DNA of 8,955 nucleotides from Myxococcales bacterium (GCA_025362165.1 JANYHY010000680.1:1-8955); one strand, 5' to 3'; shown: positions 1-6,291, numbered from the stretch's first letter. Made by a program: numbers and translations. The notes: generated by a model from the sequence alone, not told the origin.

Positions 1-502
1 GTCGATCATCGGGCCGGGAGAGAGCGTCGTGTTGCCTGTACAGAGCGCGCGGGTGGAGCACGAGGCGGAGCTCGGCGTGATCATCGGTGAGCGCGCGAAG
101 AACGTCTCCGCGGCAGACGCGATGAAGCACGTCTTTGGTTACACCTGCGTGTGCGATGTAACCGCCCGCGATCTTCAAAAGTCGGACGGGCAGTGGTCGC
201 GCGCGAAGGGGTTCGACACGTTCTGCCCCGTAGGCCCGTGGATCGAAACAGAGCTGGATTACCGTGACTTGCGCGTTGCTTGCCGGGTCAACGGTCAGAC
301 GCGACAAGACGGACGGACACGCGACATGATCTTCGACGTCCCCACGCTCATCGCGTACTGCAGCGCGGCCATGACGCTCGAGCCTGGCGATCTGCTGGTG
401 ACCGGGACGCCGGAGGGAGTCGGCCCGCTCGCACACGGCGACGCGCTCGAGGTCGAGATCGAGGGCATCGGCGCGTTGTCCGTGTCGATCACCAAGGGCT
501 GA
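1..502 (+). CDS. Fumarylacetoacetate hydrolase family protein, 3' part (5' end outside window)
   Basis: The window opens inside this gene: the frame is open from base 2 and about 166 codons are present, ending in TGA. The visible part matches the catalytic core of the FAA hydrolase fold. In order it has EHEAELGVIIG (the E-x-E metal ligands), CDVTARDLQ (metal-ligand Asp), RAKGFDTFCPVGPW (conserved Lys and substrate-loop region), a central strand containing DMIFDVPTLIAY, and the C-terminal TGTPEGVGPL loop. Members use a divalent metal to hydrolyse or decarboxylate acylpyruvates, or to isomerise 2-hydroxyhepta-2,4-diene-1,7-dioate, in the cytosol. The sequence cannot separate acylpyruvase (FAHD1-like), oxaloacetate decarboxylase and HpcE/HpaG-type isomerase activities. 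A GTG at 29 could act as a start, but coding sequence clearly runs upstream of it. Its stop lies one base before the next gene, so the two are probably co-transcribed. Confidence 0.92.
   Translation, partial: SIIGPGESVVLPVQSARVEHEAELGVIIGERAKNVSAADAMKHVFGYTCVCDVTARDLQKSDGQWSRAKGFDTFCPVGPWIETELDYRDLRVACRVNGQTRQDGRTRDMIFDVPTLIAYCSAAMTLEPGDLLVTGTPEGVGPLAHGDALEVEIEGIGALSVSITKG
494..498 (+). promoter_or_regulatory. Ribosome binding site supporting the GTG start at 504
   Basis: The sequence AAGGG lies inside the last codons of the upstream FAA-hydrolase gene, five bases before a GTG. It supports initiation at GTG 504 and translational linkage of the two genes. Confidence 0.5.
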
Positions 503-503
503 C

Positions 504-1286
504 GTGTCGCGGAGCCTGCTGCTCTGGATCGTCGCCTGCGTCTCGGCGATCGCGTGCGCGGCGATCGTGATCGGGGCGCCCGATCCGACGGAGCCATGCG
601 GTTGGGGCTTCGCTCAACGAGGCGCGCGCTGCTGCGCCGAGAAGACCGACGCCTGCGTGAGCGCGCTCGCATGTCCGCGTCCGCTCGTGGTCACTGACGG
701 AAGGTGCGCGGCACCGGACGTGCGCGTGGAGATCGCGGAGACCACGGTGCTGGTCGGCCCCGCCGATTGGGAAGCGGAGGGTCGTGTCGCGCCGCGCACG
801 CTCCACACCAAGAGGTTCGCGATCGACGCGTTCGAGCTGAACGACAGCGGTGCGCGCGCGATCAGCGGCATTTCACGGGACGAAGCGCGTGCGCTATGCA
901 AGCAAAGGGGAGGGCGCTTGCCGACCGATGACGAGTGGACGATCGCAGCAGCGGGCTCGCAGCCCCGTCGTTACCCATGGGGAGACACGGGCGCTGTGTG
1001 CAGGCGTGGCGCTTGGGGGCTCGAGGTCGGCCCCTGCGCGCGCGACGCCGCTGGCCCCGACACGGTCGGCGCGCACGGCGATGGCGACACACGCGACGGC
1101 GTCCACGATCTCGCGGGCAACGTCGAAGAGTGGGTGCAAGACGACGCGTCCGAGGGCGTCGGCATCGTGCGCGGCGGCTCATGGAAATCGACGCTCGCGA
1201 CCGAGCTGCGTACGTGGGCGCGCGTCGAGCTCAAGACGATCGCGAGAGAGCCCTGGGTGGGCGCTCGCTGCGCCTACGATCGTTGA
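504..1286 (+). CDS. Membrane-targeted SUMF1/FGE-fold protein lacking the catalytic cysteines
   Basis: This 260-residue protein starts with GTG one base after the preceding stop. Residues 5-24 form a hydrophobic signal or anchor segment. Residues 32-68 hold six cysteines (32, 43, 44, 51, 57, 68), likely a small disulfide-bonded module outside the membrane. Residues about 80-258 follow the formylglycine-generating-enzyme (sulfatase-modifying factor) fold: GGRLPTDDEW near 136, YPWGD at 157-161, DLAGNVEEWVQD at 202-213, VRGGSW at 222-227 and a terminal GARCAYD replacing the usual GFRC. True FGE enzymes carry a Cys pair between RGGSW and the last strand. Here residues 228-253 contain no cysteine, so formylglycine synthesis is unlikely. 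Similar non-catalytic domains are common in Myxococcota, sometimes next to protein kinases, but none is seen here. A structural or binding role at the envelope is inference. The C-terminus converges on cinA with a 19-bp gap. Confidence 0.85.
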   Translation: MSRSLLLWIVACVSAIACAAIVIGAPDPTEPCGWGFAQRGARCCAEKTDACVSALACPRPLVVTDGRCAAPDVRVEIAETTVLVGPADWEAEGRVAPRTLHTKRFAIDAFELNDSGARAISGISRDEARALCKQRGGRLPTDDEWTIAAAGSQPRRYPWGDTGAVCRRGAWGLEVGPCARDAAGPDTVGAHGDGDTRDGVHDLAGNVEEWVQDDASEGVGIVRGGSWKSTLATELRTWARVELKTIAREPWVGARCAYDR

Positions 1287-1305
1287 CAGGTCAAGTGATC
1301 ATCCG

Positions 1306-2538
1306 TCAGGCTTGCGCGGCTTGCTTGACCATCAAGAGGCCCGCGTAAGCCGCGAAGTTTCGGATCATGGTGCGGTCGCCGGGGAAGACGCGATGCTTGA
1401 CCGTCGTGCCCTGCGCTGTGGTGACCGCGATGTAGACAGTGCCGACAGGCTTGTCGGGAGAGCCGCCGGATGGGCCTGCGACACCAGTGAGCGCGAGCGC
1501 GATGTCGGCGCCGCTGACGTGACGGACACCCTCGGCCATCGCTGCGGCGACCTCGGAGCTGACCGCGCCATGACCGCGGATGACGTCTTCGTCGATGCCG
1601 AGAAGCCTTGTTTTTGCGGTGTTTGCGTAGGTGACGGCGTCCACCAACAAGAAGTCGCTCGCCCCAGGTTCGCTCGTGAGCAAGTGGCCGACGAGCCCTC
1701 CGGTGCAGGACTCTGCGATCGCGAGGGTCATGCCTTTGTTGCGAAGCGTGCGACCGACCACGCCCGCGAAAGTGTCGTCGCCTTCGCCATAGATGATGTC
1801 CGCCAGCCGCGTGCGCACCTCGACGGTCGCCTTCTCGCACAGCTCCCGCGCCGCGCCCGAGGTGACAGCGCGCGCGAGCACCTTCACCTCGATCCCCGAG
1901 AGGCTCGCGCGATAGCCGATGGTCACGCCAGGGTTCGTCTCTTCGATGCCCGCGAGCCGCTCGCCCACGGTGCTCTCGGGCAAGCCGAACGTGCGTAGGC
2001 GGATCTGGTGGGACGTGTTCGGCGCGAGCGCGCGGATTCGCGGCACCACTTGCTCTTCGAACATCTGCTTCATCTCACGCGGCACGCCTGGCATGAAGAA
2101 CGCGAGGGCATTGCCGATGCGCACCGTGAAGCCTGGCGCAGTGCCGATCGGGTTGGGCAGCACCTCGGCGCCGTCCGGGAAATCAGCCTGTTTCATGTTG
2201 GTCTCGCCCATCGCGCGGCCGAGCTTCTCGAAGCGGCGGCGGATGTGCTCGAGCGAGGCGTCGTCGCGCTTGAGCGCCACGCCGATCGCGGTCGCGACCG
2301 CTTCGGTGGTGAGATCGTCCGTGGTGGGCCCGAGACCTCCAGTGCACACGAGCACCTTTGCCGTCCGACCGAGACGCTCGAGCGTGGCGATGATGCGACC
2401 GCGATCGTCGTCGATGACGACCTCTTCGATCACTTCGAACCCGAGGTCCGTCAAGCTCGACGCAAGGTCGCTCGCGTTGGTGTTCACGAGCTCGCCACGC
2501 GTGAGCTCTGTCCCGATGCACAATACGGCTGCGGTCAT
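1306..2538 (-). CDS. cinA: CinA family protein (nicotinamide-nucleotide amidohydrolase / damage-inducible protein A)
   Basis: This is a full-length two-domain CinA of 410 residues, within the usual 400-420 range. Residues 1-170 are a MoaB/Mog-like (COG1058) domain with CIGTELTRGELVNTN at 7-21, TGGLGPTTDD at 66-75, GTAPGF at 132-137 and MPGVPREM at 149-156. Residues about 260-410 are the amidase domain (PncC type) with AESCTGG at 275-281, whose Ser277 is the expected nucleophile, and TGVAGPSGG at 351-359. The amidase turns NMN into nicotinic acid mononucleotide, recycling the product of NAD-dependent DNA ligase. In some family members the N-terminal domain hydrolyses ADP-ribose. I chose ATG 2538 because it sits directly before the conserved first strand. 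An in-frame TTG at 2601 would add 21 atypical residues. No strong ribosome site precedes 2538. It follows rpe and the metallopeptidase gene on the same strand. Confidence 0.95.
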   Translation of the reverse strand: MTAAVLCIGTELTRGELVNTNASDLASSLTDLGFEVIEEVVIDDDRGRIIATLERLGRTAKVLVCTGGLGPTTDDLTTEAVATAIGVALKRDDASLEHIRRRFEKLGRAMGETNMKQADFPDGAEVLPNPIGTAPGFTVRIGNALAFFMPGVPREMKQMFEEQVVPRIRALAPNTSHQIRLRTFGLPESTVGERLAGIEETNPGVTIGYRASLSGIEVKVLARAVTSGAARELCEKATVEVRTRLADIIYGEGDDTFAGVVGRTLRNKGMTLAIAESCTGGLVGHLLTSEPGASDFLLVDAVTYANTAKTRLLGIDEDVIRGHGAVSSEVAAAMAEGVRHVSGADIALALTGVAGPSGGSPDKPVGTVYIAVTTAQGTTVKHRVFPGDRTMIRNFAAYAGLLMVKQAAQA

Positions 2539-2623
2539 TGGAGGGACGTTCGAGCGTACCTCATTTGATGCCGTTCGGCGGACATCAACGGCCTTCGGCA
2601 AGTGGATGTGCCGTTGGCACGCC
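2539..2623 (-). other. Intergenic gap before cinA with small inverted and direct repeats
   Basis: The 85 bp between the metallopeptidase stop and the cinA start hold several small symmetries. TTGATG (2565-2570) pairs with CATCAA (2583-2588) around a CCG-TT-CGG core. GTGCC-GTT-GGCAC (2608-2620) is a perfect 5-bp stem just after the metallopeptidase stop. CCTCATTTG occurs at 2559-2567 and again at 2622-2630. No T-tract follows the stem, so it is not a standard intrinsic terminator. It could attenuate transcription or mark a secondary cinA promoter, but the evidence is weak. Confidence 0.3.
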
Positions 2624-4003
2624 TCATTTGGTCTTGGGAACGCCGAGCACTTCTCGAGACCAGCGTTGGGCGAGCGCGCAGTCGCCGCGAGGCGTCATGT
2701 CCGCCGAGAGCGCGGGCCCGGCGGTGAACAAAAGATCATTGCCCGCCCTCGAGAGCGACAGCGCCGCGTGACCAGGGCGCTCGAAGCAAACTTGTGCGGC
2801 GTCCCTGATTTTTGCCGGTCCCAGCTTGCGCACCATCGCAGCACTCACTGCGACGAATGCGCGATCGGCGTAACCCGGCGTCGGCGTTGCTGCGTCATAG
2901 CGAACGCGCCAACCGAACGCGACCTCGGCCGCTCTACGCGCGAGCACCGCACGGTCGCCTCCCCAGTGACTTGCCGCGTCCGCCGCGTCGGAGTCCGTCA
3001 TCCACTCGCCGTACATGATGCGCAGCGGGAGCTCACCGTAGGTGTCGGCGTCTGCGGTCGTGAAGTCCGCTCCAAGCGTCTTGGTCGTCGGCGCGTCGAC
3101 CGCGAGCGCAGGCTCGCGCGACGCGAACTTGTCCGCGTGGAGGATCTGCTCGGTCGTCTGAGGGAGGTTCTGCCAAGCGGCGTCCACCGCCGGCCAACCG
3201 CCTGCGCGACGCAGCCCGTGAACGAACACGACGCCGTCGACATAAGGCGCCGCCAGTCCTTCTTTCATGGCGCGCGGAGCGTCCGCGCCAGGACCCTCGT
3301 CCATCGCGTCCTTCACCTGACGCACGAACATCTCGTCTGGGAGCGCGAGGATCACGCCTGGGGCCATGACGTCGAACATCGCGCTCGTCGCGTCGCCCTC
3401 CGCCAGGCATTGCAACGCGAGCGTGGCGTCGCTGTGGCCCGTTTGATACTTCATCAGCGCCTTCAGATCGTAGTGTTGATCTTGCAATGCGTGCGTGAGC
3501 TCGTGCGCGAGAGTCCCCTCCGCCATCAAGCCATCGAGGTCTGCGGCGAGCAACATCACGCCACCCTCGGGCTCGTAGTAACCCGCGAGCTGCGCTTCGA
3601 GCAGGCTGTACATCGCATTTTCGTAGTCGAACTTCTGCGGCACCAAACCGAGCAGCGAGTCCATCGCGCCCTCGTCCAGGATCGCTTGCTTTGGGATCTC
3701 TTGGTCGACGTGCGCGCGCAGGCGGGCAAGCAACGCGTCGCGCTCGAGCGTGACTCCAGGGACCGTCTTTTTGGCTTCGAGCCCTCGGCGCTTGGACACG
3801 CGCTTCAACATCGCCGCGACGCGCGCGGTGCTCTCGGGATCTCCGCCTTCGCCTGACGCGGGCACGGGACTCGCCACGCTCGGCAGCGGCGCGGGCTTGG
3901 AGGACGAGAGGCCGATCGGTGTCTCCGCGAGCCGCTGCGGCGGCGACGTGCCCGAGCATGCCAACACTTGCAACATACACGCGATCGCGAGCCGGCCCCT
4001 CAT
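2624..4003 (-). CDS. Predicted lipoprotein zinc metallopeptidase (HExxH)
   Basis: This is a 459-residue predicted envelope lipoprotein. The N-terminus (MRGRLAIACMLQVLAC) is a short lipoprotein signal with Cys16 as probable anchor, followed by a Ser/Pro/Ala-rich linker to about residue 55. The catalytic region has an AGYYEPEGG strand (140-148), LAHELTHALQDQH (165-177) with zinc ligands His167 and His171 and base Glu168, and LAEGDA (200-205), where Glu202 is the likely third ligand, as in gluzincins. PQTTEQILHADK at 281-292 looks like a family motif. The C-terminal 150 residues look globular and carry no motif I can name. ATG 4003 overlaps the rpe stop as ATGA, indicating translational coupling. 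Reading further upstream would run through rpe and is not credible. The substrate is unknown. Peptidase activity is inferred from the motif only. Confidence 0.85.
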   Translation of the reverse strand: MRGRLAIACMLQVLACSGTSPPQRLAETPIGLSSSKPAPLPSVASPVPASGEGGDPESTARVAAMLKRVSKRRGLEAKKTVPGVTLERDALLARLRAHVDQEIPKQAILDEGAMDSLLGLVPQKFDYENAMYSLLEAQLAGYYEPEGGVMLLAADLDGLMAEGTLAHELTHALQDQHYDLKALMKYQTGHSDATLALQCLAEGDATSAMFDVMAPGVILALPDEMFVRQVKDAMDEGPGADAPRAMKEGLAAPYVDGVVFVHGLRRAGGWPAVDAAWQNLPQTTEQILHADKFASREPALAVDAPTTKTLGADFTTADADTYGELPLRIMYGEWMTDSDAADAASHWGGDRAVLARRAAEVAFGWRVRYDAATPTPGYADRAFVAVSAAMVRKLGPAKIRDAAQVCFERPGHAALSLSRAGNDLLFTAGPALSADMTPRGDCALAQRWSREVLGVPKTK

Positions 4004-4665
4004 CGCGCGAGCTCGCGAAGGCGGCTGATCGCAGCCTTGTAGTCGGGCTCGGTGAACACCGCGTTGCCCGCGACGAACACGTTCACACCCGCCGCTGCCG
4101 CGCGTCCAATGGTCTTGTCGTTGATGCCGCCGTCGATCTCGATGTCGATGTCGCGACCCGTGGCGTCTGCCATCGCGCGGATGCGCGTCACCTTCGGCAG
4201 CACCGCGTCGATGAACGACTGCCCCCCGAAGCCAGGGTTCACGCTCATCACGAGCACCTGATCGACGATGCCCATCACGTACTGCAAGGCGCTCTCGTGC
4301 GTGTGCGGGTTGAGCACGACTCCCGCGCGTTTTTGCTTGGCTCGTATTTGCTCGAGCGTTCGATGCAGATGCGAGCAAGCCTCCGCGTGCACGAGGATGG
4401 TGTCCGCGCCAGCCTCCGCGAACGCGTCCACATACTTCTCTGGCTCGACGATCATGAGATGCACGTCGAGCGGGAGCTTCGTGACCTTGCGCAGCGCCTT
4501 CACGACCGGCGGACCGATCGTGATGTTGGGGACGAAGCGTCCGTCCATCACGTCCACATGAATCCAGTCGGCGCCCGCCGCCTCGACCGCGCGGACCTCT
4601 TCGGCGAGCCTCCCGAAATCCGCGGAGAGGATCGACGGCGCGATACGAATCGTGCGAGCGGGCAT
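4000..4665 (-). CDS. rpe: Ribulose-phosphate 3-epimerase
   Basis: This 221-residue cytosolic TIM-barrel enzyme interconverts D-ribulose 5-phosphate and D-xylulose 5-phosphate in the pentose phosphate pathway. All family signatures are present: APSILSADF at 9-17, HVDVMDG at 36-42, DVHLM at 67-71, MSVNPGFGGQ at 140-149, IDGGI at 177-181 and the phosphate-binding VAGNAVF at 198-204. His36, Asp38, His69 and Asp178 are the expected metal and acid/base residues. I chose ATG 4665, which gives the standard length and places the first strand correctly. An in-frame start at 4764 would add 33 residues with no homology look and cross into the divergent gene's start region. AAGAGAG just upstream is a weak ribosome site. 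It is the first gene of a minus-strand row with the metallopeptidase and cinA. Confidence 0.97.
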   Translation of the reverse strand: MPARTIRIAPSILSADFGRLAEEVRAVEAAGADWIHVDVMDGRFVPNITIGPPVVKALRKVTKLPLDVHLMIVEPEKYVDAFAEAGADTILVHAEACSHLHRTLEQIRAKQKRAGVVLNPHTHESALQYVMGIVDQVLVMSVNPGFGGQSFIDAVLPKVTRIRAMADATGRDIDIEIDGGINDKTIGRAAAAGVNVFVAGNAVFTEPDYKAAISRLRELAR

Positions 4666-4766
4666 GAGATCTCTCTTAGCGCAAAAGGGAGCCTCCACCA
4701 CGCGCGCGCTCTTCACGGCCGACGAGCGTTGCATCTTGCGCCCAAATCCGTGACGCTGGTCCACAG
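4666..4766. promoter_or_regulatory. Divergent promoter region between rpe and the GNAT gene
   Basis: This 101-bp gap separates two divergent start codons, so it should carry promoters for both directions. I see no convincing -35/-10 pair on either strand. The perfect palindrome GAGATCTC (4666-4673) abuts the rpe ATG and overlaps its presumed ribosome site. That position would suit translational or transcriptional control, but it is short enough to be chance. Confidence 0.45.
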
Positions 4767-5207
4767 ATGGAGACGCGCAAAATCTCGAAGGCGGACTTCG
4801 ACGTGATCGTCGAGGTGATCGATCGTTGGTGGGGCGGCCCCATCAGCACGCTCGCGCACCCCATCTTCTTCTACGAGCTCGGGGAGCTCGCGCACGTGAT
4901 GGTCGACGACGGACAGATCATCGGATTTTTGCTGGGGTTCATCGCGCACGAGCCCGCGAAGACGGGCTACGTCCACCTCGTCGGCATCCACCCGGACTTT
5001 CGTCGAAAGGGCGTCGGTCGCCAGCTCTATGACTCTTTCGCGAAGGCTTGCGCGACGGCCGGTTGCGAGCGATTGAAGGCGATCACCACTCCTGGCAACG
5101 AGGCTTCCCTGCGCTTTCACAGCGCGCAGGGCTGGGGCGTGAAAGAGGTCGAGGACTACGCTGGCGTCGCGCGAAGGCGCGTCGTGTTCACCAAGGAGAT
5201 TGTCTGA
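4767..5207 (+). CDS. GNAT family N-acetyltransferase
   Basis: This 146-residue single-domain acetyltransferase is expected to move an acetyl group from acetyl-CoA to an amine. Motif A is clear: VGIHPDFRRKGVGRQLY at 72-88, with the R/Q-x-x-G-x-G/A pyrophosphate loop as RRKGVG. Motif B follows as TTPGNEASLRFHSAQGW at 107-123, where Asn111 and the Phe-His pair are typical. The N-terminal half has an amphipathic helix (7-22) and a strand pair around VMVDDGQIIGFLLGF. The substrate, protein lysine or small molecule, cannot be told from sequence. ATG 4767 gives a complete domain, and no strong ribosome site precedes it. The stop TGA shares its last base with the ATG of the cyclic-nucleotide-binding gene, so the two products are probably made together and may act together. 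Confidence 0.9.
   Translation: METRKISKADFDVIVEVIDRWWGGPISTLAHPIFFYELGELAHVMVDDGQIIGFLLGFIAHEPAKTGYVHLVGIHPDFRRKGVGRQLYDSFAKACATAGCERLKAITTPGNEASLRFHSAQGWGVKEVEDYAGVARRRVVFTKEIV
5193..5198 (+). promoter_or_regulatory. Strong ribosome binding site for the cyclic-nucleotide-binding gene
   Basis: AAGGAG lies within the last codons of the GNAT gene, eight bases before ATG 5207. It fixes the start of the downstream gene and supports coupled translation through the TGATG overlap. Confidence 0.7.
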
Positions 5208-5734
5208 TGTCGATGCCTCGCATTCCGGCCGCGCTGGAGGCTGTCTCCGTGGAGAGACTGCGCGACATCGGCCTGTTCGGCGCGCTCAGCGATGACGTGC
5301 TCGGTCGGTTGTCGCAATCGCTGCAGCAACGTCGCGTCGGGTCCGGCGAGACTGTCTTCAGCGAAGGTGACCCCGCGCACGAGATGTTCGTGGTGTTGGA
5401 CGGCGAGCTCGAGGTCCTGAAGAAGAGCCGCAAAGGACGCTTTCAACGTGTCGCCATCCTGGGACCGCCCGATGCTTTTGGAGAGATGTCGATCATCGAC
5501 GTGCAGCCGCGCTCGGCGACTGTGCGCGCGGTCGCGCCCACTCGACTGCTCCGCGTCACGGCCGAAGATCTCGATCAGCTCTACCGCCACGACCTCAAGG
5601 CGTACGCGCTCATCATCCTCAACATCGCGCGTGACCTGTCTCGGCGCTTGCGTGTGACAGACGGCATTCTGGCTGATTTCGCGGCGAACGTGCTCGACGA
5701 CTACCTCGAGCGCGGCCGGTCCCCCAAGCTCTGA
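5207..5734 (+). CDS. Stand-alone cyclic-nucleotide-binding domain protein
   Basis: This 175-residue protein has one cNMP-binding domain (about residues 20-125): IGLFGALSDDVLGRLSQSL at 21-39, the GETVFSEGDPAHEMFVVLDG strand region, and a canonical phosphate-binding cassette FGEMSIIDVQPRSATVRA at 91-108. Glu93 and Arg102 are the residues that contact ribose and phosphate in CRP and PKA regulatory domains, and both are kept, so real ligand binding is likely. The remaining 50 residues form helices (LKAYALIILNIARDLSRRL). I see no helix-turn-helix, so it is not a CRP/FNR transcription factor. It could be a cAMP sensor acting on a partner, with the overlapping GNAT gene the obvious candidate. An in-frame start at 5048 is rejected because it runs through the GNAT gene. 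The stop abuts the convergent lipoprotein stop. Confidence 0.92.
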   Translation: MSMPRIPAALEAVSVERLRDIGLFGALSDDVLGRLSQSLQQRRVGSGETVFSEGDPAHEMFVVLDGELEVLKKSRKGRFQRVAILGPPDAFGEMSIIDVQPRSATVRAVAPTRLLRVTAEDLDQLYRHDLKAYALIILNIARDLSRRLRVTDGILADFAANVLDDYLERGRSPKL

Positions 5735-5995
5735 TCAGCCGCCGTCGTTGTCCGCGTCTCGTGAAGCATCGCCTGCGTCTCCCGCGTCTCCGAGGCTCGC
5801 GTCCAACACGCTCGCGTCGGGCGAGGCTCCGCTGTCTCGATTCGCTCCGCTGTCACTGCCAGGGAACGGCGCCGCGGCATCCGAGGTCGACGCGTCATTG
5901 AGCGCGGCGAGGTCCTCTGGCGGCAACGGCTGTGGGTTGAGGCCGCAGCAGATCGTCACCGACAGCGTGCAGATCGCCAAGAGTCCTCGTCGCAT
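5735..5995 (-). CDS. Small Asp/Ser/Ala-rich lipoprotein with LNPQPLPPE motif (second of pair)
   Basis: This 86-residue protein has an export signal (MRRGLLAICTLSVTIC) leading to Cys17, followed by GLNPQPLPPE at 18-27, which aligns with the neighbour's SLNPQPLPPE after its anchor cysteine. Cys16-Cys17 are adjacent, so the -1 position of the lipobox is Cys rather than Gly or Ala. Anchoring at Cys17 is inferred by alignment. Residues 28-86 are acidic and low complexity (Asp, Ser, Ala, Gly, including GDAGDAGDAS), probably disordered, ending in GG. ATG 5995 overlaps the upstream gene's stop (TGATG) with a good ribosome site in front. No function is known to me. The protein is recognisable only as a type: short lipoproteins starting Cys-x-LNPQPLPP, which I associate from memory with myxobacterial genomes. 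Confidence 0.75.
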   Translation of the reverse strand: MRRGLLAICTLSVTICCGLNPQPLPPEDLAALNDASTSDAAAPFPGSDSGANRDSGASPDASVLDASLGDAGDAGDASRDADNDGG

Positions 5996-6291
5996 CAGCC
6001 ACCACCTTCGAGCTCGGCGTCGCTTGGGGCGTCGCTTGGAGCGTCGCTTGGCGCGTCCGAGGCGTCACCGGCATCTCCGGTCGGTGCGCCATCCTTCGTC
6101 GAGGTGCTCGAGTCAGGCGATGTGCCGGAGTCGGACGCGTTGAACAGGCCGGAATCGGTATTTCCGCCAGCTCCGCCGTCATCGAACGCCGTCTCTGGTG
6201 GCAGGGGCTGCGGATTCAACGAGCATGCGATCACTACCGTCGCCCCGAGGGCGAGCCATGCGAGTCGTCGTTGGATGGTGCCTCCGACCAT
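5995..6291 (-). CDS. Small Asp/Ser/Ala-rich lipoprotein with LNPQPLPPE motif (first of pair)
   Basis: This 98-residue predicted lipoprotein has a signal peptide with a positively charged start (IQRRL), hydrophobic core LAWLALGATVV and lipobox VIAC, giving anchor Cys23. The motif SLNPQPLPPE follows at 24-33. The rest is acidic and of low complexity (Asp, Ser, Gly, Ala, Thr) with a tandem S-D-A-P repeat near residues 80-92, encoded by a 12-bp DNA repeat, and it ends in GGG. No globular domain is apparent. ATG 6291 is the only start giving the signal peptide. The downstream gene overlaps its stop, so both form one minus-strand unit expressed from the divergent region shared with the ABC operon. 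Function is unknown. A surface or spacer role is a guess from composition. Confidence 0.75.
   Translation of the reverse strand: MVGGTIQRRLAWLALGATVVIACSLNPQPLPPETAFDDGGAGGNTDSGLFNASDSGTSPDSSTSTKDGAPTGDAGDASDAPSDAPSDAPSDAELEGGG
6002..6008 (-). promoter_or_regulatory. Ribosome binding site for the second small lipoprotein
   Basis: On the minus strand AAGGTGG stands six bases before ATG 5995. It doubles as the glycine codons at the end of the upstream lipoprotein, and supports initiation at the TGATG overlap. Confidence 0.5.
6016..6057. repeat. 12-bp tandem repeat, three and a half copies
   Basis: The unit GGCGTCGCTTGG is repeated exactly at 6016-6027 and 6028-6039, with one change at 6040-6051 (first base A), and a partial unit at 6052-6057. 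It is in frame in the first lipoprotein gene and encodes the S-D-A-P repeats on the minus strand, so copy-number change would alter tail length by four residues without a frameshift. Confidence 0.85.

Noticed and set aside
850..1998. Plus-strand open frame of 382 codons across the FGE-like gene end and cinA
   Set aside because: It is out of frame with the FGE-like motifs and antisense to cinA. The sequence is low complexity and crosses a convergent junction.
2608..2620. Stem GTGCC-GTT-GGCAC as an intrinsic terminator for the metallopeptidase gene
   Set aside because: It has only five base pairs and no T-tract follows on the minus strand. It is noted as a symmetry only.
1919..3856. Long plus-strand open frame of 645 codons opposite cinA and the metallopeptidase
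   Set aside because: It is the antisense shadow of two well-supported genes. The translation is Arg/His/Val-rich with no domain, a usual effect of high third-position GC.
3033..3980. Minus-strand open frame of 315 codons overlapping the metallopeptidase in another frame
   Set aside because: It shares the strand with the HExxH gene but is frame-shifted. It is Arg-rich and lacks motifs.
4004..4378. N-terminal extension of the metallopeptidase frame through rpe
   Set aside because: It overlaps the conserved C-terminal half of rpe out of frame, while the ATG at 4003 gives a lipoprotein signal and an ATGA overlap.
5207..5734. CRP/FNR-type transcription regulator
   Set aside because: The cyclic-nucleotide domain is followed only by about 50 helical residues, with no helix-turn-helix.
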